In this document: positions 51,727 to 61,252 of the stretch, piece after piece
How the letters are laid out: every line of letters begins with the position of its first letter
Numbering within the stretch: the first letter of the stretch is position 1
Source of the DNA: Flavobacteriales bacterium
GTDB lineage: Bacteria > Bacteroidota > Bacteroidia > Flavobacteriales > Flavobacteriaceae
NCBI GenBank assembly: GCA_017303755.1
Contig: JAFLBS010000001.1
Coordinates: 682,001-746,000, forward strand
Reading direction: 5' to 3'
DNA: 64,000 nucleotides
Program-made: the position numbers and the translations under genes
The notes under the pieces: generated by a model
What the model was told of the DNA's origin: nothing
What the model saw: only the letters and a program-made list of their open reading frames with translations
The model's database searches: none

Positions 51727-52194
51727 ATGATAGAAATAGAGCGTAAATTTTTGGTTACATCGAATGATTTTAAGGAAGAATCAGAAGCACAATTTGAGAT
51801 TGCACAAGGATATTTGAATTCGAATCCGGATCGAACAGTACGTGTTCGTGTCAAAGGCGACAAAGGTTTTCTTACCATTAAAGGAAAATCGAGTGAAAGT
51901 GGTGCGTCTCGATTTGAATGGGAAAAGGAAATTGCGGTTGATGAAGCGAAACAATTGCTTTTATTATGTGAAAATGGTGTGATTGAGAAAACGCGTTACC
52001 ATGTAAAAAAAGGGAAACACCTGTTTGAAGTAGATGTTTTTTATGGCCAAAATAAAGGTTTGGTGATGGCAGAAATTGAACTTAGTGACGAAAATGAAGC
52101 ATTTAAAAAACCAAATTGGCTAGGAAAAGAAGTTACCAATGACGAACGCTATTACAATGCGTATTTGAGTAATCGTCCGTATACAAGTTGGTAA
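51727..52194 (+). CDS. CYTH domain protein (triphosphate tunnel metalloenzyme)
   Basis: This 155-residue protein starts MIEIERKFLV, the diagnostic ExExK motif of the CYTH fold. Later strands carry RTVRVRVKGDKGFLTIKGK and VIEKTRYHVK, with the basic residues that line the tunnel. Members hydrolyse inorganic triphosphate or related substrates. The ATG at 51727 is chosen over a TTG at 51718 because it places the motif at the N-terminus. It is convergent with rlpA. Confidence 0.92.
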   Translation: MIEIERKFLVTSNDFKEESEAQFEIAQGYLNSNPDRTVRVRVKGDKGFLTIKGKSSESGASRFEWEKEIAVDEAKQLLLLCENGVIEKTRYHVKKGKHLFEVDVFYGQNKGLVMAEIELSDENEAFKKPNWLGKEVTNDERYYNAYLSNRPYTSW

Positions 52195-52683
52195 TTATTC
52201 TTCGATGATTTCGATGGTTACTTTTTGAATTCCAGAACCTTTGTTAGAGGCAATCATCATGAATGCTTTTTTAGACAAATCAATTTCTCTTCCTTTTACA
52301 AATGGACCGCGATCGTTTACAGTTACCACTACCGATTTTTTATTGGATGGATTGGTGATTTTTAATTTGGTTCCGAAAGGAAATTTTTTGTGCGCTGCGG
52401 TGAGTTTATTATTGTCAAATTTGGCTCCGCTAGCTGTTTTTCTATTGTGGAACTTATCGGCGTAATAAGACGCAACTGCATTTTCTTTGTGCAATTTTAG
52501 TTTTAGTTTTGGCTGAACTAAACTGTCTATTACTTCTGCTGCGGTTGTTACATCAATAATTTTAGCATCGGTCACTTTTTTGATGGAATCGCTTTTAGGT
52601 TTTTGAGCCAAAAGAGGATTTATCATTACAATAGCAACGATTAGCAATAATAGAGACGATAAAATTGAAATTTTTTTCTTCAT
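52195..52683 (-). CDS. rlpA: RlpA-like septal ring lytic transglycosylase family protein
   Basis: This 162-residue exported protein has an N-terminal hydrophobic segment (about residues 5-26). A double-psi beta-barrel domain follows, with ASYYADKFHNRKTASG, AAHKKFPFGTKLKITNPSN and VTVNDRGPFVKGREIDLSKKAF, including the catalytic-type Asp. RlpA proteins cleave denuded glycan strands at the septum. There is no SPOR domain, as often in flavobacteria. Confidence 0.9.
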   Translation of the reverse strand: MKKKISILSSLLLLIVAIVMINPLLAQKPKSDSIKKVTDAKIIDVTTAAEVIDSLVQPKLKLKLHKENAVASYYADKFHNRKTASGAKFDNNKLTAAHKKFPFGTKLKITNPSNKKSVVVTVNDRGPFVKGREIDLSKKAFMMIASNKGSGIQKVTIEIIEE

Positions 52684-52701
52684 AAAAAGTATTTTAAGGA
52701 T

Positions 52702-52724
52702 AAAAAAAGTCCTTTTCAGGACTT
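52702..52724 (-). terminator. terminator after the four-helix membrane protein gene
   Basis: AAGTCCT (52707-52713) pairs with AGGACTT (52718-52724) around a 4-base loop. On the minus strand a run of seven T follows. Confidence 0.75.
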
Positions 52725-52729
52725 ACTTA

Positions 52730-53158
52730 TCAAATACTGAACCAAGCTTGCCAAGGTATTCTAACAAGTATTAAAACAAGTCCTAACATATAGAATACAA
52801 AGATGGATTTGAACTTTAAATCACTGGCTATTGCTTTTTTGTGACGAGACCAACCGATGGTGATTAAAACAATAGCTAAAATATTTAGTAATGGATGTTC
52901 TAAAGCGGTAAGTCGTAATGCTGAATCTTCAATAGAACCAAGTGAATCTAATCCTTTTGGAGAAACAAAGTACAATATGAATCCAATAACCAATTGAAGG
53001 TGAGTGGCGATGAGTGCAAAAAGAGCGATTTTTTTGTCTTTTGAGGTGAATTCTCTTTTGGAAAACCATCCAGAAAAGGAATTAAAAACGGCGATAACTA
53101 GAAGTAAAAGAGCTAAATACGCCCAACCTGAATGAAATTTTTGGATGAAATTGTACAT
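52730..53158 (-). CDS. four-helix membrane protein, cytochrome b-like
   Basis: This 142-residue protein has four membrane helices. Conserved histidines at FHSGW and ATHLQLVIGFILYF, and later LEHPLLN, could bind haem or another metal. Proteins of this type are often labelled cytochrome B in flavobacteria, but the function is not established. It is upstream of rlpA and separated from it by a terminator. Confidence 0.65.
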   Translation of the reverse strand: MYNFIQKFHSGWAYLALLLLVIAVFNSFSGWFSKREFTSKDKKIALFALIATHLQLVIGFILYFVSPKGLDSLGSIEDSALRLTALEHPLLNILAIVLITIGWSRHKKAIASDLKFKSIFVFYMLGLVLILVRIPWQAWFSI

Positions 53159-53202
53159 GAATTAGTTTATTTGATTGAAACAAATATAATAAAAAAGAAC
53201 AA

Positions 53203-53233
53203 AAAACCCTCATCCGAAACGAATGAGGGTTTT
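53203..53233 (-). terminator. terminator of the TonB receptor gene
   Basis: AAAACCCTCAT (53203-53213) pairs with ATGAGGGTTTT (53223-53233). On the minus strand T-rich sequence follows. It is 28 bases after the receptor stop. Confidence 0.75.
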
Positions 53234-53260
53234 GAAAATTAATTTTAAACTAAGCTTTTA

Positions 53261-56074
53261 TTAGAATTTGTAAGTTACACCGAAGTTCCATGTTCTACCG
53301 AAACCGAAGAATACTTGGTTTGTTCTATCGATACCGTCATACACACCATTTGTTAAATAAGTATTGTATGCATCATCAGTTGCGAAAGTTTCTCTTGTTC
53401 TTGCAAAAGTATTTGTTCTTGCTTCAGCAATATAGATTTCGTCTAAAACGTTGTTTACATTCAATCTGAAAATTACAGAGTCTGATTTACCTTTTCCAAC
53501 ATTCATAGTGTAGGTTAAACCTGAATCCATCAAACCGTAATTTGGCAATTCTAATGAACCTCTATTGGTTTCGTTAGTGAATGTTCCTGGAGAAATTGAA
53601 GCATACAAACGATCTACAAAACGATAGTTAGCATCAACGCTTAATCCTTTTACAACATCAATTGTAGTTCCTACAGAAGCCGTTAATTGAGCTGCGTCAC
53701 CTACTTTTACACCATCTAAATACAATGTAGTTTCTGTTCCACCTACAATTGGAGTGTTGAATTGATCGTAACGGTTACTTACGCTATTTCCTTTGTATGA
53801 CCAATCTCCGATAGAAAACATACCGTTAACTTTTATAAAATTAGTCACTTTAGCATTCATATCTACTTCAATTCCTGTGTGAACCTCTTCTATACCAGAG
53901 AAATCATAGTATCCTCCAGGATTGTCAGTAGCATTATCATTTGATCTTTGGTATCTGTCTTTCCAAGAAGTGTGGTATAAGTTTACATTTGCATTGAATT
54001 TAGAAGAACGGAAACCGTAACCTAATTCAAGTCCCATGATTTTTTCATTTACTAAATTTCCATTTACTTTAGAAGCATTGTTTGGATACACTGCGTTAAA
54101 GAAAGGTTGTTTAGAATAAAAACCTGTGTTTACAAAAACATTGTGGTTTTTGTTGATGTTGTAATTAGCTCCAACTTTAACATTTCCACCTAAAATATTC
54201 TCATAATCAGTAGACGCTAAAGGATCAGACTCATAATATTTAAAGTAATCTTCTCTTTTAAATCCTTGTTGAGAAACAGCTCCTTGAACAAAAGCAGTTA
54301 ATTTTTCTGTAGTATATTCTAATTGAGTAAATGCTCCGTACCAATTTACTAAACCATCATTATTGTATGATACTTTTTGTTGGTGATCAACATTAAAAAA
54401 TGGATTAAAACTTGGATTACTTTCGTAGGTTCCGTACAATATTCTTCCTGGATCATTGATGTTACCATTTGAAGCAATTCCTCCTGAAATAGGAGTATTA
54501 TCTAAAAATCCTGTTGAGCCTAAAAGTTCGTTCACATTTTGGTAGTGTATACCTCTGTAAGTTCTGAAATCCAATCCAAAATCTAACGTTAATTTGTCAG
54601 TTAACTTTGTATTTAAATTAGTTACACCACCGTACCAGTTGTGTGAATTGATCGATGAAATTTTAGAAATACCGTTTGTTAAATTATTTGAAGTTGAAGT
54701 ACTGCTAATGTATTCTCCATTGGTCAAACCTCTAGTTGATGTTCCTGTAGTTCCAGGAATACTAACTGTTTGTCCTGAGTTCCATGCTTGAATTAAATCA
54801 ACATTAATGTATCCGTCAGGAGTTCTAAGGTTATCTGCAAAGAAACGATTTCCTCTAACCGCACCTGCACCGTTAGTTCCTCCACCTCTTCCCCATGATC
54901 CGTAAATCACAGTAGAAAGTTTCATTTTATCTGAGAATTTAGAATCCCAATTCACAGACATTACTGGTTTGTGGTAGTAATTAGTTCTGAAGTTGAATTC
55001 ACTTCCATTTAAATAACCCCAATCTGAATTGTATCTTACATTTGGTTCACCATTGCTGCTGTAATTCAAATATTGATTTAAAGTTGGAGCATTTGATCTT
55101 TGATCGTGCCATTGTGGTGCACCTGTAAAAGTAAATTGAATGTCGTTTTTAGGGTTGATTTCGTATCCTAAAGCCACAAAATAGTTAGCGCTTTCAAAAC
55201 GAGTAGCATCAACATAACCATCACCTCTAGTTTGGCTCAATAAGAAAGACGCAGAAAATCCGTTTTTCATTTTACCTGTAGCATACGACATTTGAGTTTT
55301 CAAATAGTTGTCATTTGCTGTACCCACATACATGGTTCCGCCTTGTTTTAAATCAGAAGCTTTAGTTACAATATTAATAGTTCCTCCTACAGAAGATATT
55401 GCTAATTTTGAAGAACCTAAACCTCTTTGTACTTGCATAGACGAAGTTACATCTGACAAACCTGCCCAGTTACTCCAGAAAACACGACTATTTTCCATAT
55501 CGTTTACTGGCATACCGTTAATCATAACGGCAATGTTTTCTTGAGCAAATCCACGAATTGTAACTCTTGAATCACCAAAACCACCACCTGATTTTGTAGC
55601 GTATACAGAAGGCGTATTGTTTAAAATTTCTGGAAACTCTTGGTTACCTAATTTTTGCACAATTTCTGAAGCTTTTATAGTTGATACTGCTACAGGAGTT
55701 TTTCTGTCTTTAGCGACGTCAATAACTGTACTTTTAATAACTACTTCATCCAATTCGCTAGAATCTGAAGATAGAGTAATTGTTCCCAAATCAACTGTTT
55801 CACCATTTTTAACTGTAAAGTTGATGGTTTGTGTTTTGAAACCGATGTACGTTAAAACGATTTGTCCTGAAGCTGATGTAGAATTAATTGTAAATTTTCC
55901 ATCCATGTCAGTTGTAGTTCCTGTGGTTGAGCCTTTCACTACAACGTTTACACCTGGTAAAGATCCGTTTAATTCGCTATCTACTACAACTCCTTTAATT
56001 TTTCCTTGAGAAAAGGCAATTGTTGTGATAAGAAAAAACAAACCTGTTAGTAAATTAGTTCTTAAATTTTTCAT
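53261..56074 (-). CDS. TonB-dependent receptor with N-terminal CarboxypepD_reg-like domain
   Basis: This 937-residue outer-membrane receptor has a signal peptide (MKNLRTNLLTGLFFLITTIAFS). A carboxypeptidase regulatory-like domain (about residues 24-105, with GKIKGVVVDSELNGSLPGVNVVVKG) comes next, then the plug (about 125-245) and a large barrel ending in Phe. No SusD partner follows, so it is not a typical polysaccharide-utilisation pair. The cargo is unknown. The gene has its own terminator and stands alone. Confidence 0.92.
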   Translation of the reverse strand: MKNLRTNLLTGLFFLITTIAFSQGKIKGVVVDSELNGSLPGVNVVVKGSTTGTTTDMDGKFTINSTSASGQIVLTYIGFKTQTINFTVKNGETVDLGTITLSSDSSELDEVVIKSTVIDVAKDRKTPVAVSTIKASEIVQKLGNQEFPEILNNTPSVYATKSGGGFGDSRVTIRGFAQENIAVMINGMPVNDMENSRVFWSNWAGLSDVTSSMQVQRGLGSSKLAISSVGGTINIVTKASDLKQGGTMYVGTANDNYLKTQMSYATGKMKNGFSASFLLSQTRGDGYVDATRFESANYFVALGYEINPKNDIQFTFTGAPQWHDQRSNAPTLNQYLNYSSNGEPNVRYNSDWGYLNGSEFNFRTNYYHKPVMSVNWDSKFSDKMKLSTVIYGSWGRGGGTNGAGAVRGNRFFADNLRTPDGYINVDLIQAWNSGQTVSIPGTTGTSTRGLTNGEYISSTSTSNNLTNGISKISSINSHNWYGGVTNLNTKLTDKLTLDFGLDFRTYRGIHYQNVNELLGSTGFLDNTPISGGIASNGNINDPGRILYGTYESNPSFNPFFNVDHQQKVSYNNDGLVNWYGAFTQLEYTTEKLTAFVQGAVSQQGFKREDYFKYYESDPLASTDYENILGGNVKVGANYNINKNHNVFVNTGFYSKQPFFNAVYPNNASKVNGNLVNEKIMGLELGYGFRSSKFNANVNLYHTSWKDRYQRSNDNATDNPGGYYDFSGIEEVHTGIEVDMNAKVTNFIKVNGMFSIGDWSYKGNSVSNRYDQFNTPIVGGTETTLYLDGVKVGDAAQLTASVGTTIDVVKGLSVDANYRFVDRLYASISPGTFTNETNRGSLELPNYGLMDSGLTYTMNVGKGKSDSVIFRLNVNNVLDEIYIAEARTNTFARTRETFATDDAYNTYLTNGVYDGIDRTNQVFFGFGRTWNFGVTYKF

Positions 56075-56257
56075 TTTTGTTTAAGTTAAAATTTTTGGCA
56101 AATTTCTTAATAAATTGACGGACAAGTGTTAAGAAAACGTTAACAATTGAAAAAATATTGAACAATTCTCAATGTATCAGAGAAATACGGTTGTTTTTTA
56201 AAAATTCTTCAACAATATAACAAAAACAGCTATTTTACTGTATTCTTTAAGGAAAAA

Positions 56258-57904
56258 TTATTTTTTTGACTGTAGGAAATAATTTAATAAAAACTGTGTC
56301 GAATTATCGTGAGATGCAACTGTTTTAGACTCGATTTCAGTAAGAATAGAATTGGCTAATTGTTTTCCTAATTCAACTCCCCATTGATCATAACTGAAAA
56401 TATTCCAAATTATACCTTGCACGAAGATTTTGTGCTCGTACAGCGCCACCAATGCACCTAGAGTTCTTGGTGTTAATTTTTGGATTAAAATAGTATTGGT
56501 TGGTTTGTTCCCAGAAAACACTTTAAACGGCAAAAGATAGTCAGCTCTTTCTTTTGAAACTCCTTGTTTTTCAAACTCTTCTTTGACTTGTGCTTCGGTC
56601 TTACCGTTGAGTAATGCTTCGGTTTGAGCGAAAAAGTTTGACATCAATTTGTTATGATGGTCTTCGTTTCCGAATAAAGGTTGAACAAACCCAATAAAAT
56701 CCGTCGGGATTAATTTAGTTCCTTGATGAATTAGCTGAAAAAAAGCATGTTGTGAATTGGTTCCAGGTTCACCCCAAATAATGGTTCCTGTTTGATAGTT
56801 AACGGTTTTTCCATCACGACCAACACTTTTACCGTTGCTTTCCATGATTCCTTGTTGCAAGTAAGGCGCTAATTTTTGCAAATATTGAGTATACGGAATC
56901 AACGCTTCGCTTTCGGCGCCAAAAAAGTTATTGTACCAAACGCTTAGTAAGGCTAAAACCACTGGAGCATTTTCGTTAAAATCGGCTGTTTTGAAATGAG
57001 TGTCCATTTCATTAGCACCGCTCAACAATTCATCAAAATTATCGTATCCAACAGCTAAACTTATCGAAAGTCCGACTGCGCTCCACAATGAAAATCGTCC
57101 ACCAACCCAATCCCACATTGGAAAGATGTTTTCAGCATCAATTCCGAATTCGGTTACTTTTTGAATATTAGTCGAAACTGCAACAAAGTGTTTAGAAACA
57201 TCGTTTTGAGTCGCTGATTGCAAAAACCAAGAACGAATTGTCTCTGAATTGGATAAGGTTTCTTGTGTGGTAAATGTTTTAGAAACAATAACAAATAAGG
57301 TTGTTTCAGGGTTTAATTTTTTGATGACTTCGTTTACGTGATCACCATCTACATTGGAAACGAAATGAACATTCAAATGGTTTTTATAAAATTGTAATGC
57401 TTCAACAACCATGGCTGGACCAAGGTCTGAACCACCAATTCCGATATTTACTACATCAGTAAAATTTTTGCCTGTATATCCTTTTTTCTCTCCAGAAATG
57501 ATGGCTTCTGAGAATTTCTTTATTTGATGTTTAACAGTAAAAACTTCGGGCATTACATTTTTCCCATCCACTAAAACAACAGCATTTTCTGGAGAACGCA
57601 AAGCTGTATGAAGTACCGCTCTGTCTTCGGTTTGATTGATTCGTTCGCCATCAAAATAATCAGAAATGGCTTGTTTCAAACCTACTTCTTGAGCTAATTC
57701 CAAAAGTAAGTCAACCGTTTCTTGAGTGATGTTGTTTTTAGAATAATCAATTAAAAAATCCTTCCATTGAATGTGGAAATTTTCAGCTCTTTTAGCATCA
57801 TTAGCAAATAGTTCCTTAATGGAATTGTTTTGCATTTGAGCATAATGCTGATTCAATTTTTGCCAAGCAGATGTTGTAGTTGGATTTATTTTAGAAAGTG
57901 CCAT
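56258..57904 (-). CDS. pgi: glucose-6-phosphate isomerase
   Basis: This 548-residue glycolytic enzyme interconverts glucose-6-phosphate and fructose-6-phosphate. It has the family motifs [29 protein letters not shown] and the catalytic-Glu/His region [18 protein letters not shown]. The length fits the bacterial form. A -7 box lies 20 bases upstream of the start. The M23 peptidase gene precedes it on the same strand. Confidence 0.97.
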   Translation of the reverse strand: MALSKINPTTTSAWQKLNQHYAQMQNNSIKELFANDAKRAENFHIQWKDFLIDYSKNNITQETVDLLLELAQEVGLKQAISDYFDGERINQTEDRAVLHTALRSPENAVVLVDGKNVMPEVFTVKHQIKKFSEAIISGEKKGYTGKNFTDVVNIGIGGSDLGPAMVVEALQFYKNHLNVHFVSNVDGDHVNEVIKKLNPETTLFVIVSKTFTTQETLSNSETIRSWFLQSATQNDVSKHFVAVSTNIQKVTEFGIDAENIFPMWDWVGGRFSLWSAVGLSISLAVGYDNFDELLSGANEMDTHFKTADFNENAPVVLALLSVWYNNFFGAESEALIPYTQYLQKLAPYLQQGIMESNGKSVGRDGKTVNYQTGTIIWGEPGTNSQHAFFQLIHQGTKLIPTDFIGFVQPLFGNEDHHNKLMSNFFAQTEALLNGKTEAQVKEEFEKQGVSKERADYLLPFKVFSGNKPTNTILIQKLTPRTLGALVALYEHKIFVQGIIWNIFSYDQWGVELGKQLANSILTEIESKTVASHDNSTQFLLNYFLQSKK

Positions 57905-57923
57905 TCGTTTTATTTTTGAACCG

Positions 57924-57931
57924 CAAAATTA
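57924..57931 (-). promoter_or_regulatory. -7 promoter element for pgi
   Basis: On the minus strand TAATTTTG matches TAnnTTTG, 20 bases before the pgi ATG. A -33 TTG is not present at normal spacing. Confidence 0.45.
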
Positions 57932-57978
57932 CATTATTGTTTAGGTTATTAAAATAAAACTCGACAAATCTGTGGTTT

Positions 57979-59313
57979 TTATTTCTTTTTTGTCTTAGGT
58001 TTTGCTACAGTTTTAGCTTTGGGTTGTGGTTTACCAGCTGGTTGAGCTGGTTTTTGAACTGGTTTTTGAATTTTTGCAGGCAATGGTTCATTAAATTTTA
58101 CTGCTGCAACGCTGTCTAATTCTCTTTTTAATGGAGTAATGTATTTAATGTATCTTGGTTTATTACGCGCATCCATTGGTTCAGAATTGGGAAGTTTTAG
58201 CTTTAAGGCATCAACTTCTTTTCCGTTTTTCCAGAAGCGATAACACACATGTGGACCAGAAGCTAAACCTGTGCTTCCTACTTTCCCGATTATGTCTCCT
58301 TGTTTTACCGATTGCCCACGTTTTACCAAAATTTTGGACATATGAAGGTATTGAGTAGAATAGGTTTTGTCGTGTTTAACTTTTACGAAATTCCCATTTC
58401 CAGCCGTGTAACCTGCCATTTCAACCGTTCCTGTTGCTGTTGTCATGATAGGAGTTCCTGTTGGTGCAGCATAATCGGTTCCGTAATGCGGTTTCCAGAT
58501 TTGCTGTACCGGATGAAAACGCTTAAGAGTATATTTTGAAGTGATGTTGACTACTTTCAAAGGCGCTTTCAAGAAGAAATTACGCAGTGCATTTCCTTGC
58601 TCATCATAGTAATCGGTTTTTCCTTTAATGCTGTCTTGAATGAACGGAAAAGCGTAGATTTTTTTTCCTTTATATTCAAAAAAGGCGCAACGTAAACTAT
58701 CAATTCCATCGTAAATAGTGTCGTTGATGTACCGTTCGGTAAAACTGACTGCAAATTTATCTCCTTTTTTGGATTTGAAAAAGTCAATAGACCAAGCGTA
58801 TACTTTGATTAATCGTTTTTTTAGCGAAATATCAATATTTTCATTTTTTAGTGTTTCGGATAACGAACTGCTCAACGTACCAGCGATAGTACGAACTTTG
58901 AACGTAAGTGGTCGTGCTCGTTTGTAAACAACTACAGAATCTCTTAAATCGACCAAGACATAATTGAGTTGATCGGGTTGAAAAACAAACATTTGCACTT
59001 TATTAAATCGGTCTTTGGAACGAAAAAAAGTAAAAGCTTTGTGTCTTTTTATAAGTTTCAGATTGAGTGAATCTTTGACTTTTTCTATAATCTGATTGAC
59101 TTTTTTGGAAGAGAAATTTTGTCGGGTTAAAATTCGAGTTAAATTGTCATAATACTGAACTGTATCTTGATCTACATTATAATCGGCGAAGTTGATTCCG
59201 AAATCGACAATAGGTTTTACTGGTTCGATTTCGTCAACCCAAACCTCTTCTTCCGTTTTTTTACATGAAAAAAGGGTTGTTAATAGTAATAGTAAGATGA
59301 GCAGTTTTTTCAA
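57979..59313 (-). CDS. M23 family peptidoglycan metallopeptidase (lipoprotein)
   Basis: This 444-residue protein has a lipobox (LTTLFSC) and a long N-terminal region. An M23/LytM domain follows, with KPHYGTDYAAPTGTPI (the HxxxD motif), STQYLHMSK and a final GPHVCYRFW. The last motif is normally HxH; here the zinc-ligand second His is Cys. The C-terminus is a Lys/Pro/Ala-rich tail. It probably trims peptide cross-links from the periplasmic side. It follows kynA by 11 bases, so the two may be co-transcribed. Confidence 0.9.
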   Translation of the reverse strand: MKKLLILLLLLTTLFSCKKTEEEVWVDEIEPVKPIVDFGINFADYNVDQDTVQYYDNLTRILTRQNFSSKKVNQIIEKVKDSLNLKLIKRHKAFTFFRSKDRFNKVQMFVFQPDQLNYVLVDLRDSVVVYKRARPLTFKVRTIAGTLSSSLSETLKNENIDISLKKRLIKVYAWSIDFFKSKKGDKFAVSFTERYINDTIYDGIDSLRCAFFEYKGKKIYAFPFIQDSIKGKTDYYDEQGNALRNFFLKAPLKVVNITSKYTLKRFHPVQQIWKPHYGTDYAAPTGTPIMTTATGTVEMAGYTAGNGNFVKVKHDKTYSTQYLHMSKILVKRGQSVKQGDIIGKVGSTGLASGPHVCYRFWKNGKEVDALKLKLPNSEPMDARNKPRYIKYITPLKRELDSVAAVKFNEPLPAKIQKPVQKPAQPAGKPQPKAKTVAKPKTKKK

Positions 59314-59324
59314 ATGTGTTGTTT

Positions 59325-60251
59325 TTAACAGTCTTCACCCCAATTTTTTAATTCTTCTTCCGACCATAATTCGGGGAAGAAAATGCGTCGTTGGTATTTT
59401 GGATGCATGTATTTTTTCCAATCACTTCCGCCAGTTGCTTCACCTGATCCGTGTCCGCTTTCAATGTATTTTTTAGCAGCATTCAAATGGCCCATAACCC
59501 AAGTGATGTTCACGGTTTTATCGTAATGACGCATAGCAGCCACTAAATCGGCATTTTTTTGATCTTCAACAGGTAATTGTTTGAATTTTTGCCAGATGTT
59601 GATGGTGTTGTATTCTTCCATAAAACGCAAAAACTCGTCTTTATATTTTCGTTCGAATTCTAAAATTAAAAACGATTTTTCTCCCGTGTGATAATCTTTC
59701 CCAGCTGCTTGCCAATATAAATGTTCGAAAGCATGTGAATACGGTGTGTTTCGGTCGATAGTAGCGCGGAAACGATAATCTATTAAATTAATCAAATCAG
59801 TTGAGGCAAATTCGATCATTCGGTATTGTGCGCTTTGAAAACCACTGGCTGGTGTTAAAGTATTTCTGAATTTCATGTATTGTTCTACTTCCATTCCGTC
59901 GCCCATAATATCAAAAGAGGTGGTGAGCATGTCAAAATACCTTGAAATTCGTGTTAATCGTTCTGCAAAAAATTTGGTTTGTATGTTTTCTGAATAACAT
60001 ACTTGTTTGATTTCCCAAAGTATCATTTTAAACAACAACTCGTTGACCTGATGATACATAATAAAAACCATTTCGTCGGGCAAAATGGTTCTCTGGGTTT
60101 GTAAATTTAATAAGGCATCGGTTTGGATATAATCCCAATAAGTGATTGGTTTGGCCCAAACTAAACCTTCTAAATGTGTATCTGTTTTTTGATTTATGGC
60201 ATCAAATTTTTGTTCTAATTGTTCTAATAGTTGGTTGGTTTCGGTGGTCAT
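59325..60251 (-). CDS. kynA: tryptophan 2,3-dioxygenase
   Basis: This 308-residue haem dioxygenase opens the indole ring of tryptophan to give N-formylkynurenine. Family motifs are FIMYHQVNELLFKMILWE, with residues of the haem pocket, LTPASGFQSAQYRMIEF and the C-terminal GSGEATGGSDWKKYMHP. It is preceded by a DUF3108 gene sharing one base (TAATG). Later kynurenine-pathway genes are not in the window. The haem supply comes from the operon 20 kb away. Confidence 0.95.
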   Translation of the reverse strand: MTTETNQLLEQLEQKFDAINQKTDTHLEGLVWAKPITYWDYIQTDALLNLQTQRTILPDEMVFIMYHQVNELLFKMILWEIKQVCYSENIQTKFFAERLTRISRYFDMLTTSFDIMGDGMEVEQYMKFRNTLTPASGFQSAQYRMIEFASTDLINLIDYRFRATIDRNTPYSHAFEHLYWQAAGKDYHTGEKSFLILEFERKYKDEFLRFMEEYNTINIWQKFKQLPVEDQKNADLVAAMRHYDKTVNITWVMGHLNAAKKYIESGHGSGEATGGSDWKKYMHPKYQRRIFFPELWSEEELKNWGEDC

Positions 60252-61039
60252 TATTTTTGTACTTTTATATAGAAAGGATGTTTGAGTCCTTTATATGATT
60301 CTAAATCTGCTTTTAGCGATCCAACGGCTAAACTAGCTTTGATTCTAAGTGGAATTTTGTTTTCATCGTCTGATATCCAAACGGTTAAACTTTCCTCTTC
60401 TTTAAAAACTCTACCTGATTGTACAAGAGGTCTAAAAATCATGCTTTTTACGACACCAAATTTAGTTTTTAAATCTTCAGTACCAATAAATTTTAGCTTG
60501 AATTTAAATGTTTCATCATCAAAAAACATGTCTACCATAATTGATTCACCTACTTTTAGTTTATCAATATTGGGATGATTTCTTAGATAATAAAAGGTAG
60601 AAACAATATCTTGGACGTTTTCTGGCGTTACAAAAGTGTTTTCCGTTTTGTTTTTATAATCTTTTACTAAGATAGTGTTTTTGTCTTGATTAAAAAACCC
60701 TTCTTGATTTTTTGTATAGCCACCTTCATCTATTTTTCTGACGTATTGATAGGGTTTTCCGGTTGCTTTATCAAAATAGCTTTCGTAATTATCTTCTACT
60801 TTGAAAAAGAATTTAGTCATACCAGTAGTATATCCTTTCCCAACAGCATGATAAACTTTTTTATTGTTTTTAGTGCCTTCTTTTACTTCTAAAGTAGCAT
60901 ATCCGGCAGTTACTAAACCATAATGTATTCTGAATTTGAAGTATTCTCCTGTATCAAAAGCAGGTTGTTTTTGCACCAAATCAACTTGATCAAAGCTTAC
61001 AGTCAAAAAAAACAATCCTATTAAAATAATCTTTTTCAT
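60251..61039 (-). CDS. DUF3108 domain-containing exported protein
   Basis: This 262-residue protein has a signal peptide (MKKIILIGLFFLTVSFDQ) and the DUF3108 pattern (EYFKFRIHYGLVTAGYATLEV, then KVGESIMVDMFFDDETFKFKLKF and KIPLRIKASLAVGSLKADLESY). The domain is predicted to be a beta-rich periplasmic barrel of unknown function. It is coupled to kynA by a TAATG overlap. The link to tryptophan breakdown is unexplained and may be only a shared transcript. Confidence 0.85.
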   Translation of the reverse strand: MKKIILIGLFFLTVSFDQVDLVQKQPAFDTGEYFKFRIHYGLVTAGYATLEVKEGTKNNKKVYHAVGKGYTTGMTKFFFKVEDNYESYFDKATGKPYQYVRKIDEGGYTKNQEGFFNQDKNTILVKDYKNKTENTFVTPENVQDIVSTFYYLRNHPNIDKLKVGESIMVDMFFDDETFKFKLKFIGTEDLKTKFGVVKSMIFRPLVQSGRVFKEEESLTVWISDDENKIPLRIKASLAVGSLKADLESYKGLKHPFYIKVQK

Positions 61040-61097
61040 TTTTAAAATTTATTGATTTAGTAACCGTAGTACAATTTTTGTTCCAAATGTATTAAAA

Positions 61098-61210
61098 CAA
61101 AAAAACTCAGTCAATAAAATGACTGAGTTTTTATGCTATTAACCAACCAAAAACTATAAATTATGAAAAACTTATATAAAAATTAAAGGAAACCACTCCT
61201 TCTCTTTTTG
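61098..61210 (-). ncRNA. candidate short transcript between a promoter box and a terminator
   Basis: On the minus strand the TATATTTG box at 61217-61224 would start a transcript near 61210. It ends at the strong terminator at 61101-61132, about 110 nt with no ORF. A small hairpin AAGGA/TCCTT lies near its 5' end (61186-61201). It could be a small RNA or an attenuated leader of the DUF3108-kynA operon. The alternative is an ordinary intergenic gap. Confidence 0.3.
61101..61132 (-). terminator. strong stem-loop terminator in the hppD-DUF3108 gap
   Basis: A perfect 13-bp stem (61101-61113 with 61120-61132) around ATAAAA is followed on the minus strand by a T run. It lies 61 bases before the DUF3108 ATG, downstream of a promoter-like box at 61217. 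It either ends the hmgA-hppD transcript, or closes a short leader or RNA. Confidence 0.8.
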
Positions 61211-61216
61211 ATGGTG

Positions 61217-61252
61217 CAAATATACAACGTTTTTTGAATTATTCGTATCAAA
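61217..61252 (-). promoter_or_regulatory. promoter-like element in the hppD-DUF3108 gap
   Basis: On the minus strand TTTG (61249-61252), 24 bases, then TATATTTG (61217-61224). The -7 box is exact but the spacing is one or more bases longer than usual. The motif TACAACGTT overlaps its left side (61223-61231), and a full TACAACGTTGTA palindrome is at 61292-61303. Confidence 0.4.

Noticed and set aside
61163-61186. Micro-ORF MKNLYKN on the plus strand in the hppD-DUF3108 gap
   Set aside because: Only seven codons, ends at once, and the strand carries no gene downstream; more likely chance in AT-rich DNA.
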